Part shown: piece after piece, positions 13,527 through 25,192 of the stretch
Numbering within the stretch: the first letter of the stretch is position 1
Layout of the letters: each line of letters starts with the position of its first letter
Source of the DNA: Panonychus citri
Taxonomy: Eukaryota; Arthropoda; Arachnida; Trombidiformes; Tetranychidae
NCBI RefSeq assembly: GCF_014898815.1
Contig: NW_026515527.1
Coordinates: forward strand, 1-64,000
DNA: 64,000 bases
Direction: 5' to 3'
Notes under the pieces: model-generated
What the model was told of the DNA's origin: nothing
The model's database searches: none
Seen by the model: only the letters and a program-made list of their open reading frames with translations
Translations under genes and position numbers: made by a program

Positions 13527-14438
13527 GATGATTGAATAAACAAGAACACCAGATTACAAGAATCACTAGTAAAAGGAAAAGGAGTAAGAAGAAAAAAATA
13601 GAAAAGGTTATAAAAAAATCAGCTGATCATTGTTTAAGTAAGTGAACAATGTAAAGCTAAATAAATCTAGTTGATTATTGTTGACAATTAACAGGATACT
13701 GGAAAAGAGTAAAACATTTGACTAGATTTGTTGTGATTACGAGAAACAAATTCAATAATAGAAATGGAAAACTAAATTGTAATTACAAATTTTAAATGTG
13801 ATCAAGATGAAAAACTCAGGTTGCTAATCAACTTGTTCCTTTGATTCCTGGCGCAAGTTTGAAAAGGTTTCAGATAATCCAAAGAAACCATCACTTTCCA
13901 CAGAGAAATAATAATCTGTCTATTTAGAACAATTAAATTTAGATGAAACAAGAAGAGTAATGACAATAAACAGAAGAAGAAGAAGATTAATTTAATTAGA
14001 AAAAAAGAAGAAGTAAAATAGAAAAGAGAGAAAAAGAAAATTGTACTTACAGCTGGAAAAGAATAGAATTTAATTCAAGCCTTGAATTCCAAGGTTACCT
14101 TGAGAATGGGTCATAAGGTTGTGATGGAAATTGAATTAATTTTTTTTCACAATCAATTCGTCGATAGTTTTTAAAGAGTAACAGTTAATTGTATTTAATT
14201 TAGTGAAATAAACACCATAATTAGAGAGGAAAGAGACAAAACAACCAAATTGGAATCACTTGATTCTGAATGTAGTCAATTGCTGGAAGCACCAGACATT
14301 TGATTCTCTCTATACATTATCTTGGTTCCAACTGAGCATAACCATTGAGAGAAAATTAATTTTCTTTATTTTTTTTTCTATTTGTGTTTAATTAATTGTT
14401 TCTTTTTTTTTGTTATTAATTAGATTGTTGGTGATCGT
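13527..14438. other. divergent promoter region between PDP and GCSH genes
   Basis: This 0.9-kb spacer separates two genes transcribed away from each other, both for mitochondrial proteins, so it likely holds both promoters. It is AT-rich with AGAAGA tracts near 13970-14040. No coding content is seen. Confidence 0.5.
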
Positions 14439-15422
14439 TTGAAAATGTATTTCTCTAAATTAACCAAGAGTTTGATTTCTTTTTCTAATGTAAATTGTTT
14501 CAATTTAATGTCAACAACAAAATGGATCAATGTTTTGTCCAATCAACCGGCATTTTCTAATTGTTTGGCTTCTTCAAATCAATTGAGAAAATTAAGTCTT
14601 TCTGTTAATCGATTTTCAGGTAATTATGGTTAATCTGTTTATTCTTTCATGTGAATATGGAATTTATGGAATATTGTTTCATTTTATTCCATTGAAATTG
14701 TAATTCCATTACTTTGGAATCATTTTCTTGTTGTTGTTTACCTTTTTTTGCTTTTGCTTTATTTTGGTTTATTTTTTGTTTCTTCTTGTTTTTCTTTTCA
14801 ATTAGACCGAAGGTATCATGATAAACATGAATGGGTAACAATTAGTGACAATGTTGCGACTGTTGGTATATCTGATTATGCTCAAAAAGCTTTAGGTGAT
14901 ATTGTTTTTGCTGAATTACCTGAAATTGGTCGAGAGGTTGAAAAAGATGGTGAGTAATTGTTTCAGCTTATGAATTATCATTAGTCTCTCATTCTGATGT
15001 TCATTAAGTGATTCATTTGAAAATCAAATATTTTGTAAATTCGTTCATTGGATTAATTAGTAAATTGTTCTTTATCGTTAGATGAGGTTGGTTGTGTTGA
15101 GAGCACGAAATCAGCCAATGACATTTATTCACCACTTCGAGGTGAAGTTGTTGCCGTTAACGAGAAACTTGAATCGGAACCACGTAAGTTAAATGGCCGA
15201 TTTTTGTTTTTTCTTCTCGTTTTATTAGCCTTTTGTTTTTATTAATAGATTTTTTTTCTTCTATTTCTATTGCTCTCAGATTTACTAAACACATCTCCAT
15301 ATGACCAAGGTTGGATTTATAAGATGAAAGTTCCAAATGAAGAAGAGTTTTCAAGATTAATGGATGAGAAACAATACGAAAATTTTATAAAGATACAACA
15401 AGCGGGTGGATCTGAGAATTGA
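14439..15422 (+). CDS. GCSH: glycine cleavage system H protein, mitochondrial
   Basis: Lipoyl carrier that shuttles the aminomethyl group between the P, T and L proteins of the glycine cleavage system in the mitochondrial matrix. Four exons: 14439-14619, 14806-14949, 15082-15183 and 15280-15422, all with GT-AG borders and consistent phase. Exon 1 encodes a Ser/Asn/Lys-rich targeting peptide. The mature domain begins near YHDKHEWV. The lipoylated lysine is in VGCVESTKSANDIYSP, and YDQGWIYKMKV closes the fold. Length (about 189 residues) is slightly longer than vertebrate GCSH because of the leader. No damage seen. Start chosen as the first ATG of an open leader; an internal Met in exon 1 could also serve. 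Confidence 0.93.
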
Positions 15423-15584
15423 CGAGCCAACGATGAATTTTGGAAACATCTCCTTTTTTTGGAATTTATAATAGATGGAAATTTATTAGTGAATTTGATT
15501 GATTAAAAATCTTTCGAAAAATTCAATATCTTTGGACTGATTTCAGTATTTTTCCTTTCTTTAACTTTTTAGATCTGTTGATAA

Positions 15585-16337
15585 TTATGCTGTTGATTCC
15601 AAAGTTGGATTCAGTAATGTGATCAATATGAAATCTTTGTCTAAAGTAAGAGAGAAAAAAAAGAGAAATCAATTAAGAGTTAGAACAGGAATAATGATTG
15701 AAATGTAAGCGAAATGATTAGATAAACTTTTATATCTGAATAAAATGATAGGAAAGTTGTTGAGAAAATCAATTCTATCTAAAATAAAACACTGATCAAA
15801 CTCATGACAATAATATCAAGATGAGATAATCTTTGATTATCAAGAAACTCAAGATATTATTAATATTTACTAGATTCTTGAAGATATTTCTTTTATCAAT
15901 TGATTAATGACAGGGAAAAGATTATCTGAAGAAGAGGAATAAAGTGATATCAATCTACTCACCGGGAACAACAATAAATTCAATTCTTTTAGTTCGTATC
16001 TTTAGAAAGGTAAGTTCATCATTCATATACTCTTTGTCTTTAAGAGCCATTCGAGCCTTTTCAACGATGTCACAAATTATGTTGGCATAACTTTCTGATG
16101 ATTCCTTGTTCTCGGATAGAGTTGATTTAATTATGTTCCCTTCATCATCGGTAACAATAACTCCCATCACCGATTTGTGAGTACTTTCAATACGTTTAAG
16201 GGTTTCTTCAATTTCTGCCTTCAAACCATACAAATCAAAACAGAAAACAGAAAATAGAAAAACAAAATTTAGTGATCAAACAAATGACAATTTTCATTTC
16301 ATTCTATTCATTTCTCAACATTACAACTTACATTCAT
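15585..16337 (-). CDS. DYNLRB1: dynein light chain roadblock, copy 1
   Basis: Light chain of cytoplasmic dynein that dimerises and binds the intermediate chain. Three exons: 16337-16332 (only Met-Asn), 16218-15963 and 15640-15585; introns begin GTAAGT and GTGAGT. The protein has the roadblock fold with VMGVIVTDDEG, ANIICDIVEKAR, LTFLKIRTKR and a terminal DKDFILITLLNPT. Its length, about 105 residues, is near the family norm of 96. From the 5' UTR through exon 2 it is almost identical, in inverted orientation, to copy 2 at 27.8 kb, but intron 2 and exon 3 have diverged (here DKDF rather than DKDY). Both copies look intact. Which copy is ancestral cannot be told. Confidence 0.93.
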
Positions 16338-16660
16338 TGTTTCCTCAATAACCGGAGAGATGGACTATAAAAATACAAGTAAAATTATAGTGAATCTAAA
16401 GTTGAATCAATTAGATGATTAAAAAGACAATTAAATGTTGATAGAAATTGAGATGAAATGAAAACAAAAATTAAATTCTGTTTCCATTGACAACTAACAT
16501 TGTAAACAAAGACCAAAACGTTAACCGAATTGATCAGAAATTGGTGCTGCCATCTCTTGACCCTGAAACTCACTAAAGAGTAATGAAAATCATTGATCAA
16601 AATCAACTCGAAATGAATTGGTACTTAAACTGATTGGTTAAAAAAAGCAATTTGGACCGA
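15943..16660 (-). repeat. inverted gene duplication, copy 1 of a ~720-bp segment
   Basis: Read on the minus strand, this matches 27441-28160 on the plus strand from TCGGTCCAAATTGC through 5' UTR, exon 1, intron 1, exon 2 and the first dozen bases of intron 2. Exon 2 differs by one silent base (CCC versus CCT). Similarity ends abruptly just inside intron 2. Confidence 0.9.
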
Positions 16661-16909
16661 AAAGTATGAAAGTAACAACAACGAAGTGTCTTACCAGAGA
16701 TTAAGTGAAAATTAAGGTGCAATCGCAAATTCGGTCCGATTCCAAGTCCCAATTTGAAGTTGGCACTCAGGTGAATTGCTTTTAGGTAGAGCTGCAATCG
16801 CAAGAGATTCACTTGGATCGTTGCACCAGTGGATCGTTTGTTTAACCATAACAATCGTAATTTTTTATGTGTAATTTGAATTATTATCAAGTTTATTCTT
16901 CTCTCAATC
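16661..16909. promoter_or_regulatory. likely bidirectional promoter, DYNLRB copy 1 / SUGCT
   Basis: About 250 bases separate the conserved 5' UTR block of the minus-strand dynein gene from the plus-strand CoA transferase start at 16910. Both must be driven from here or from overlapping sequence. No TATA box stands out. This part is not included in the duplicated segment, so copy 2 must use other upstream sequence. Confidence 0.4.
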
Positions 16910-18445
16910 ATGAATTGTTTGCGAAGTAAAGTCTTTCTAAATAGTGGCCTTATGATCAAGCCAACTAGATTTTCAACCAGTGTCAATGAGAAACTCGAAG
17001 GCTGTTTAAGTGATGTCACCGTCCTCGACTTGACCAGAATTCTGGCCGGACCTTTTTGTACAATGTTACTTTCGGATTTAGGTGCTAAAGTAATTAAAGT
17101 TGAAAAACCAGGTAAAGGTGACGAGACCCGAGGTTGGGGTCCACCTTTTGTTAATGGAGATTCTACTTATTATTTGTCCATCAATCGCAATAAAAAGGTA
17201 ATTGAAAAGCTAATTGATTAGAATCGTTTTTGTTTGTACTCATTTATCGTGAAGATATTACAAAGTGTCACCTTTGATGAAGAAATTGTTGATTTCTTTT
17301 CTCGACTTTGAGCCTTAAAGTAAATTCCCTTTGTGTGTTTGATATTATCAGAGTATCGCGATTGACTTTAAAAGATCAGAGGGTTTGAAGATATTGGAAA
17401 AGTTGGTCGCCTCAAGTGACATTTTCATCGAGAATTATATTCCTGGTAAATTGAATTCCATGGGACTTGGTTACGATGATTTGAATAAAATTAATCCGAA
17501 AATAATTTACTGTTCAATCAGTGGTTTTGGTCCTACAGGTAAATTTGTAATCTCTTTCCAATTAAATCCAAGAAAATGAGTTTCTAATTATTTTCATTGC
17601 AATGTTAAGGTCCATATGCTAAACGAGCTGGTTTCGATGTGATCGCCGCTTCAATGGGTGGACTTTTAGCCATAACGGGACCCGAAGGTGGTGAACCTTG
17701 TAAAGTTGGTGTCGCCATGTCCGATCTAAGCACTGGCCTTTATGCTCATGGTGCTATTCTTGCCGCTCTTCACCAAAGATCAATCACTGGTCTTGGAATG
17801 AAAATCGATTGTAATTTACTGTCAACCACAGTCTCAATTCTTGCCAATCTCGGAGTGGGCTACCTTAATTCGGGTATAATTCCCCCTCGAAGAGGAACTG
17901 CCCATGAAACTGTTGTACCTTACCAATCTTACGAATGTGCCGATGGTAAACATATCACTCTTTGCGCTGGTTCCGATAAAATGTTTCATTCCATTTGCCG
18001 TGTGATCTTTTCTCCCGCTGAAGCTGAAAAAATTATCAATGATCCAAAGTACACTGATAATGCAAATCGTAATGCTAATCGTTTGGAGCTTAACAAACTA
18101 ATCACAAAAGGTTTAAGTGCTAAACCAATGCAAGAATGGTTGAAACACTTTGAAGGTTCGGGAATCTCTTATGGGCCAGTTAATGAACTAGACGATGTCT
18201 TCGAGGATCCTCAAGTGATCCACAATCAATCAGTAATTTCAGTGGACCACAACAAAGGAGGAAAGATCAAATTACTTGGTCCAGCGGTCAAATATCAACC
18301 ATTAGCGTCCAATTTGTCAGCCTTTCGAAGCGAAATGAAATCGCCACCCGATGTTGGTGAGCACACGATTGAAGTGCTACAACAATTGGGCTACAACAAT
18401 GAGACCATTGAACAATTAAAGGAGAAGAAAATTATCCAATGTTAA
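16910..18445 (+). CDS. SUGCT: succinyl-CoA:glutarate-CoA transferase-like (CaiB/BaiF family)
   Basis: Class III CoA transferase, probably mitochondrial, moving CoA between succinate or related acyl groups and glutarate. Exons 16910-17197, 17352-17538 and 17610-18445, with clean splice sites and matching phases. The N-terminus is basic and Arg-rich, like a mitochondrial leader. Family motifs: VLDLTRILAGPFCTMLLSDLGA, VIKVEKPGKGDETRGWGPP, then IDFKRSEGLKIL, FIENY with the region near the catalytic aspartate, CSISGFGPTGPYA, GFDVIAASMGGL and GPVNELDDVFEDPQV. About 436 residues, matching animal SUGCT (about 440). The related alpha-methylacyl-CoA racemase is the main alternative; RILAGPFC and PKIIYCSISGFG fit both, length and overall run favour SUGCT. 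Confidence 0.88.
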
Positions 18446-18750
18446 TCTTAAACGTGATGAACATGAAAATTGAACGCAAAGTAATTTTAAATTGTAAATT
18501 TTATTTCAAATGTAAACTAGAAAACTAATATGACCAATCCAGAAAAAGTGATTCTGTTATTTTTTAATTTAATTCTAATGATATTTTTATTATCAATTGC
18601 GAATTATTTGATTGTTTTTGTTAAAATGTTTCATAATTGTTAATCATATTGATACATTGATATTTATATTGTTATATTAATTGTTTCCAATTGTTTCATG
18701 ATTAGTGGTATTATTAACACTGAAATTTGGCTGAAACATGTTTAGCACAA
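18446..18750. other. convergent 3' ends of SUGCT and ILK
   Basis: AT-rich 300-base spacer where two converging genes end. Several AATAAA-like and TTTATT words are present on both strands. Nothing else is seen. Confidence 0.5.
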
Positions 18751-20372
18751 TTAAGCATGAATCATTTTCTCAAGGATTGGAAGGACTTGATCAAAGGTTG
18801 GTCTTTTTCCTGGTTCCTCATTCATACAGATTTTAGTCAATTTTCCCATGTGAGAAGAGATTCCTGGTGGAATTGAAATTCTTAAATCTTCCAGGGCAAT
18901 TTTCATTCCACATTCCATAGGAGATAATTCAGAGAAAGGCACTTGTCGAGTGGCCAATTCCCATAAAAGAATAGCAAATGACCACATATCGGCGGCTTTT
19001 ATATTGATCTCTGTAAGTTTTTTCTGTAAAACCTCTGGTGACATCCAAGCGGGATGATAATATTTATTTCGTTCTTGGAATGAAAATTTGGTGTCCGCCA
19101 TGTTAATTCTGGCAGTTAGATCTTCATCAATCTGTAGTAAATGGAAAGAGAGAAATGTGATTAGATTTACAAATGAAACACATTCGAGCAGAAATTAATT
19201 CTTACGTAAACATGTTTAGAATTGAGGAAATATCGCATTATCGGTGGTTCCAGAGAATGTAGGAAGGCCATTCCTTTAGCGATATCGACGGCAAATTTTA
19301 AGGCACGATTTTGATCGACAACAAGATTTGTCGGTTGATGGAGGACTTGGTAAAGGCTTCCGTAGGGCATGAATTGATTGATAACAACCAAATTGGGCGG
19401 TGAATTGGTACAACCGATAACTGGTAATACATTTGGATGAGAAAATATTCTGAGTCTAGGAAATTCTTCAGAAAAATTTCTTGACGCTCGACGAATCACA
19501 TCAACTGAAGGTTTAACACCAAGAGATAAAAATTTAGCCGAAATTTCATTATTCTGCCAAATTCCTCGCCAAGTTTCACCTGATTTGGTGATTGATAATT
19601 TATCCTGTAAATGAAGATCTTCCAATTTGATTCCCATATGACGAGAAAGTGTCGCATCTCGAGATCGACTTTTAGTACCAAGCCAACTTTGCTCTTTGTA
19701 TGGAACTTTCTTTGAAACATCTTGTCCCATTTTCTCAGCAAGTTCAAGTAAACTTGAGGCCATTTGTCCTTTACTCTTATCTAACGGAGTTTCACCATAC
19801 TTGTTGATAACGTTAACTCGAGCACCAGCGTTAATCAAATCTTCGGCAACTTGTTGATAGCCCCAGAAACAAGCATAATGTAAAGGTGTATTTCCATGTT
19901 CGTTGATTGAATTTATGTCAGCCTTATGACGAAGAAGATAATTAACTATCTCTCTGTGTCCATGAGCGGCAGCTAAATGAAGGCCAGTATCATCGCCCAT
20001 ATTGGTGGCATTGATTCGAGCTCCTCTGTTGATTAACATCTCAACGATGTGTCCACGTCCAGATTTACACGCCCAATGAAGTGGACTGAATCCATGATCA
20101 TCACTATTATGAGAAAATCAAACAATGTAAACAAACAGAGTTATTCATATGGTAAACAAATAAACAGAAAGACATAACATAAAAGTCAAAAGAAAATGAA
20201 AGGTCAACAATTAACAATCAATCGATTCGACCCAATTTCAATCAACAAATTTTCACAATGGACAATTTAAATTAAATTCTTACCCTTGATTCAGATCATG
20301 AGTTGTATCATCGAGCCAAACCCTAACGAGAAAACCATTACCTTCACGACACCAATGAAAAATGTCTTCCAT
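18751..20372 (-). CDS. ILK: integrin-linked kinase (pseudokinase)
   Basis: Scaffold at focal adhesions and muscle attachments that binds integrin beta tails, PINCH and parvin. Exons: 20372-20284, 20103-19206 and 19131-18751, all GT-AG and in phase, giving about 455 residues against 452 in human. The N-terminus MEDIFHWCREGN starts the ankyrin repeats (GFSPLHWACKSGR, DTGLHLAAAHGHREIV, GNTPLHYACFWGYQ). A linker follows, then the kinase-like domain with QSWLGTKSRSRDATLSRH. The catalytic loop HRD is absent (LEPPIMRYFLNSKHVYID), as in all ILKs, and WSFAILLWELATRQVPF is kept. Complete and undamaged. Confidence 0.96.
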
Positions 20373-21067
20373 TGTTTACTTATTGAAGATGATAAATATG
20401 AGAGAGAGAGAGAGAGAGAGAAATTGTTTAGATCTGTTGAATCACAATTAGAACTGATTGTTGGTTAAAATTGTACAATGATAACGGTGAAAGGTTATTT
20501 AAGATGATTAAGAGAAAATGAATGAACTAAAAAATTAACAGGAAAGAAAAGTAATAAGAAGATGAGGGAAAAAATATCTTCTTTTACCATAAATAGTATC
20601 GGTTGAGGGATGAGGATGCTTAGTGTTTAGAAAGTTTCTTTTCACTGTAGAGTGGGTGGGGAACAAGTTGCGCGAGTTTAACCTGACAATCTTATTCATT
20701 TTGTGATCATTTGGTTAAAATATAAGTGAGTGAGTGTTTATCTTCACAACCTACGCGAATGTTTATATTTGATTAAACAAAAAGCTTAATTAGACCGATT
20801 GATTATCTAAATACACTTGTTGTTGTATGATTACGATGAGATTTCAACACTCGAGGGTCAAGGGAAATGATGTTCAACTTGATCAAAATTTTCAGGTTTA
20901 CACGTTGATTGGATTCGTCTGGACATGTAATTTTCTGGTACATTATGTTATTAGATGTTTACGAAAATAGGAACCATAAGGTTGTGCTTTTCTTGTAGGT
21001 GTTGGAATTAGGGTCGGAAATTGTTTCATTAATCAACTTCGTCCTGTTCATTTAGGCGTATATTCAA
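20373..21067. other. intergenic, ILK upstream / CCNQ 3' side
   Basis: The ILK 5' flank starts with an (AG)11 tract, then AT-rich spacer. The right end is the 3' UTR of the cyclin Q gene. No coding content recognised. Confidence 0.5.
20400..20421. repeat. (GA)n microsatellite in ILK 5' flank
   Basis: Eleven GA units, 28 bases upstream of the ILK start codon. On the transcribed strand it is a CT tract, probably within the 5' UTR or core promoter. Confidence 0.9.
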
Positions 21068-21898
21068 TTATTTTGAAGGTGTATATTTCCTAAATGCGGC
21101 CAGTAGATCTTCCGAATTAGATTTTGCTACATTCGATGAATTTTCCATGGATGTTAATGCTCTTGTTGAATATTCTTTATCGTCGTTTTCGTAAAGAGTT
21201 AAAATATCGCTTATTATTTGATTTGTTTTTTCCAAAGTTCCTTGTTCGTAAAGTGCTAATTTCCAGCCGACAAGAGATTCTTTTTCATATGGAATTTGAA
21301 TTGAATGAGTTTCCAGGGCAATTTGAATGACTGCAATTGCGATTTGTTGACCGCTATAGTTGATACATTTTGGATCCATGTAGTAATCATTTAAAAGTGA
21401 CCAACATGTTTGAGCCAATGAAATGGTTGTAGTATAATCTTTACCAATCCATTCGGTGAGCGATCGTAAATAATGAACAAGATATTGATGAGCAAGTTGA
21501 TTGTTAACATCAAATTTAAGAACTCGAAGTAATAAAAGTTCCAATTGAACCAATGATTCTCGCAAGTTCCAATAGTAGTTGTCAAATTTCAATGGAATCA
21601 TTTTATGAGCTCGATTTAGAGTTGAATGGAAAACATTAATTAGATCACGAAGGTGAATATGATCTTCTTCAACTTTTCCAGCCAAATAAATACAAGTTGC
21701 ACCAATAAGAACGGGATCAAAAAGCTCAGGTGATGATACGGAAAAGAATCTGTGGAAATAAATTGCTGCAGAAGAGATTGTTTCTAATTTGGCTTCCAAT
21801 TTGACACCACATTCATAAATTGTTCTCAATGCTTGATTAAGCTTTTTATCATAGAAAGACAACCCAATTTCATGGGCTAATTGATTACAATTGCTCAT
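21068..21898 (-). CDS. CCNQ: cyclin Q (CDK10 partner)
   Basis: Cyclin-L-like regulatory subunit that activates CDK10. Single exon of 276 residues starting at the ATG at 21898. The first cyclin fold holds ECGVKLEAKLETISSAAIY, FDPVLIGATCIYLAGKVEE and HLRDLINVF; the second has ELLLLRVLKFDV, HQYLVHYLRSLTEWIG and QQIAIAVIQIALE. This order and the KVEED/LRVLKF signatures match cyclin Q (FAM58) better than cyclins C, K, L or T. The C-terminal tail of about 30 residues is longer than in vertebrate proteins. No breaks. No intron is visible within the coding region. Confidence 0.88.
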   Translation of the reverse strand: MSNCNQLAHEIGLSFYDKKLNQALRTIYECGVKLEAKLETISSAAIYFHRFFSVSSPELFDPVLIGATCIYLAGKVEEDHIHLRDLINVFHSTLNRAHKMIPLKFDNYYWNLRESLVQLELLLLRVLKFDVNNQLAHQYLVHYLRSLTEWIGKDYTTTISLAQTCWSLLNDYYMDPKCINYSGQQIAIAVIQIALETHSIQIPYEKESLVGWKLALYEQGTLEKTNQIISDILTLYENDDKEYSTRALTSMENSSNVAKSNSEDLLAAFRKYTPSK

Positions 21899-22845
21899 AT
21901 TTTGCTATTTAAATCGCAATATTAGTCGTCCAGTTGAAAGACTGAAAAGAGAAAAAAAATCAAATTAGAAATTTAGAATTGAATAAATTAACAATCACTC
22001 ATTCAGAGACATTTATTCGAATCATTTATGAGCACTTCTTAAGAACATGGTTAATCTTGGAAACAATTAATCATATCCAAGAAAGCTAAATGAAATTAAG
22101 ATGAAGACAATCAACATAAGACAATCAAGATAACCCAATCAACTGCACTTACTTAAGGTTATAACATAGGTTAAGACTAGAACACAAAGAGATAAATGTT
22201 CAATAAATAGTCAATTAGCTCTTAATATTTTCAGAGAAATAACAATCAATCAGTTATCTTGATCAATCCCTGGAAACAATTAGATGAAAAAACTGATTAA
22301 TTAAGTCACAGAAAATATGCAATTAGAGAATTAAAATTATTTTCTGTAGAGAAAAAAAAAGTCAACCAAATCAAAACAAAGTAGAAACAATAATGTCTCT
22401 CTCACTGGTCAAATAAAAGATGAGATGAAGGTTTGTATAAGCGAATGACAATTGTTCCAAAAAAAGAATATGCAATTAAAAGAAAATTTAAAAAGCACAA
22501 ATTAATTAACAACAAATTGATGAAGAAGAAAAAAATTAAAGAATCAGAATTAATCTGGTAAATAGAAAATCAAATTTAGAAAAAAAATTCTAAGAAAAAA
22601 CGAAATTGGCGCTTCGATCTGAAGAGAGAAAAAAAATTCTCTTCTCCTGAACAGATGATTTAAATTCTGTCAACAAGATAAACGCCTTTCAAATCTTTTT
22701 ACTTTTTATTTATCCGAACAATTAATTAGTGAGGTGATTTTGTTTTATTCTTAATTATTAATATTCTCAATTAATCGAATGCTTATTTCGGTTGGTGTGT
22801 GATCATTGACTTAATTTATCCTTCAGTTTCTTACTGAGCATCAAT
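21899..22845. other. divergent spacer between CCNQ and presenilin
   Basis: About 0.95 kb of AT-rich DNA between divergent genes. A TGAAAAGAGA...TTCAAAT stretch follows the cyclin start; no clear TATA or coding exon is seen. Confidence 0.5.
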
Positions 22846-24486
22846 ATGGTCAATGCTAATCAAGTTGACTCGGATTACTCCTTTCTCCCGGTAAGTTAAT
22901 TGTTTCCAACAATTTATTGGTCTGATTTTGTTTATTATTCATCAGATTATGATGATGTTAATCGGTTCCATATGTATTAGTGTTAAATTGACATTGTTTT
23001 TTGTTGGTTTATTGTTGGATAATATTTTCTTTATTAATATGATTTGGTTTTATTTTGATTTTTTTCATGTTCTCTTTTTTCTAGGAGTTTGCCTTGATGA
23101 TGATTACAGCAAATTTTGTATTATATCTTCTTGTATTAATGTCTGACCCAGCTGGTGGTAGTGGTCAACCTAAACGTGAAAGAAATAGAGGAAATAATCG
23201 TAATGTTAATCAAGTTGCTGATGAAGGTATTTCAGGAGTTAGTCCTCAACGTTTGGTGAACAATGAAGCTCCAGTCGGTGATGGTTATGATGCTGATGGT
23301 TCGTCTTCACCTGGTTCCCTTGCTTCTGCTCAAAGATCTATTGAAGAAGAGGAATTAAAATATGGAGCTAAACATGTAATCAAATTATTTATTCCAGTCT
23401 CAATTTGTATGCTCATTGTTATCGCATCAATTGGATCTCTTCAATTCTACACCAAGACCAATCAATACTTATTATACACTCCGTTCACTGATCAAAAAGC
23501 CGATGTTCCAACAAAAGTTTGGCACTCATTTGCTAATGCATTCATTTTTTTGGTAGTAATTGTGGTGATGACTTTTGTTTTAATTCTTCTGTACACTTAC
23601 AGATTCTACAAAGTCATTTATGGTTGGCTGGTACTTTCCTCTTCTCTACTACTCTTTCTCTTTATGTTTATCTACCTTTCCGTGGTTCTTCAAAATATAA
23701 TCTCCTGCAGATTATATTTCCGTTTCCTCTTTATCTGGAACTTTGGTATACTGGGAATGATTTGTATCCACTGGAAAGGACCTCTTGTAGTCAACAAGCC
23801 TACCTACTTGTGGTCTCCGCTCTCATGGCTTTGGTTCTAATCAAATACATTCCCGAATGGACAGTATGGGTTATACTTGCAGTAATTTCTGTTTGGGATC
23901 TCGTCGCTGTTTTATGTCCAAAAGGACCTTTAAGAATCTTGGTGAAACTGCTCAAAGTCGAAATGAATCTATTTTCCTTCTCTAATTTATTCTTCAGCAG
24001 TTGCCTATTTACCTGGAATGGCAGATAACAGTGAAGAGAAAATTGCCTCGAGATGATATCGATTCTAATAAAAACCAATCAACAGCATCAACATCTCATC
24101 AATCAGAACCATCACAACCTCAACAAGTAGAATCTACAGTTCCACCGATCACATTTCGCGGACAAAACAATCAACCCTCCGAATATAATGTAGATCCCGA
24201 TGAATATGATGACGAACGTGGAGTAAAATTAGGTTTAGGTGATTTTATTTTCTACAGTGTTTTGGTTGGAAAAGCTTCATCATATGGAGATTGGAATACA
24301 ACATTAGCTTGTTTCGTTTCTATTTTGATTGGACTTTGTTTAACTTTACTGTTACTCGCTTTCTTTAAGAAAGCTTTACCTGCTCTTCCAATTTCAATAT
24401 TTTTCGGTTTAACATTCTATTTTACAACATCACTATTAGTGGCACCATTTTGTGATCGATTAGCCGAACAGCAAATTTATATTTAA
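22846..24486 (+). CDS. PSEN: presenilin, gamma-secretase catalytic subunit (six frame breaks)
   Basis: Intramembrane aspartyl protease that cleaves Notch and other type I membrane proteins. Exon 1 (22846-22890) encodes 15 residues; exon 2 runs 23085-24486. The order is hydrophilic N-tail, GAKHVIKLFIPVSICML, FIWNFGILGMICIHWKGPL, then ALVLIKYIPEW, the first catalytic Asp in SVWDLVAVLCPKGPLR, an acidic loop, RGVKLGLGDFIFYSVLVGKA with the second Asp, and KKALPALPIS (PAL motif). Between 23690 and 24055 the frame changes six times, near 23692, 23730, 23785, 23943, 23972 and 24048, each by one or two bases, yet all conserved blocks survive in one frame or another. The first Asp is preceded by Trp where most presenilins have Tyr. 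Sequence error is more likely than a pseudogene, because the ends are intact and spliced. Confidence 0.88.
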
Positions 24487-24616
24487 CAAATATTGAAGAT
24501 GGAAAAAGAAACCACAAAATGATTTAATATACAATCGACACAAACTCTCTTGACTTCGTCCTCTATTTTAAACCTCCTCTTGGTATATCCCAATCATCAT
24601 CAAATCACAACCAAAA

Positions 24617-25192
24617 TCATCTTCGATGTTGTTTGACTCCCCATGCATCGTAATCTGCTTTTTTGATTTTCTCTTCTTTGTCACTCACTGTTTTGATAAA
24701 TTGATAATAAACATCAAGTACAGTTGTGAAATTTTCATGAAAATAGTATCGAAAAGATTGACTTTTATGTAAACCCATAAATGTCAAGAAAGATGAGAAT
24801 GATGAAATAGCCAAATATTTGAAGATATAATTAATATTCCCTCTCGGATTTGTCCAAAGTAGACTTTTCTGTTTACGATGCAACATATTAACCAAAAAGC
24901 AACACCAATTACCTGAGAGACCAAAAAAAGAAACAAAAACAATTAGATTGACTCATATTCAACCAAATAATATCAATTAATGTTTCTCATTAAGCTTCAA
25001 ACTCACTTACATGTGTGTTTATCAGCAATTCATAAAAACAGAAAACTCTGAATACAAAACAATATACTCACTATGAATTAAACTGCAATTAACGTTAAAA
25101 CAATCAAATGAAAAAAATGGACGAACAATTAACCAAACTAAATTAATTATGGAAAAAAAAATAAACCAAAATGTGAAAAATTAGTTACTCAT
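24617..25192 (-). CDS. small membrane protein, 99 residues, unrecognised
   Basis: I do not recognise this protein. A model with a four-base first coding exon (ATGA, 25192-25189, donor GTAACT) joined to 24912-24617 (acceptor TCTCTCAG) reads MSNWCC..., continuous to the stop. It has one likely transmembrane segment (YIFKYLAISSFSSFLTFMG), then a mixed polar stretch, a Lys/Glu-rich run (VSDKEEKIKKADYDAWG) and a basic end. Size and layout resemble small accessory subunits of mitochondrial inner-membrane complexes, but that is a guess. If the first exon is wrong, the Met at 24886 could serve as start. Confidence 0.55.
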
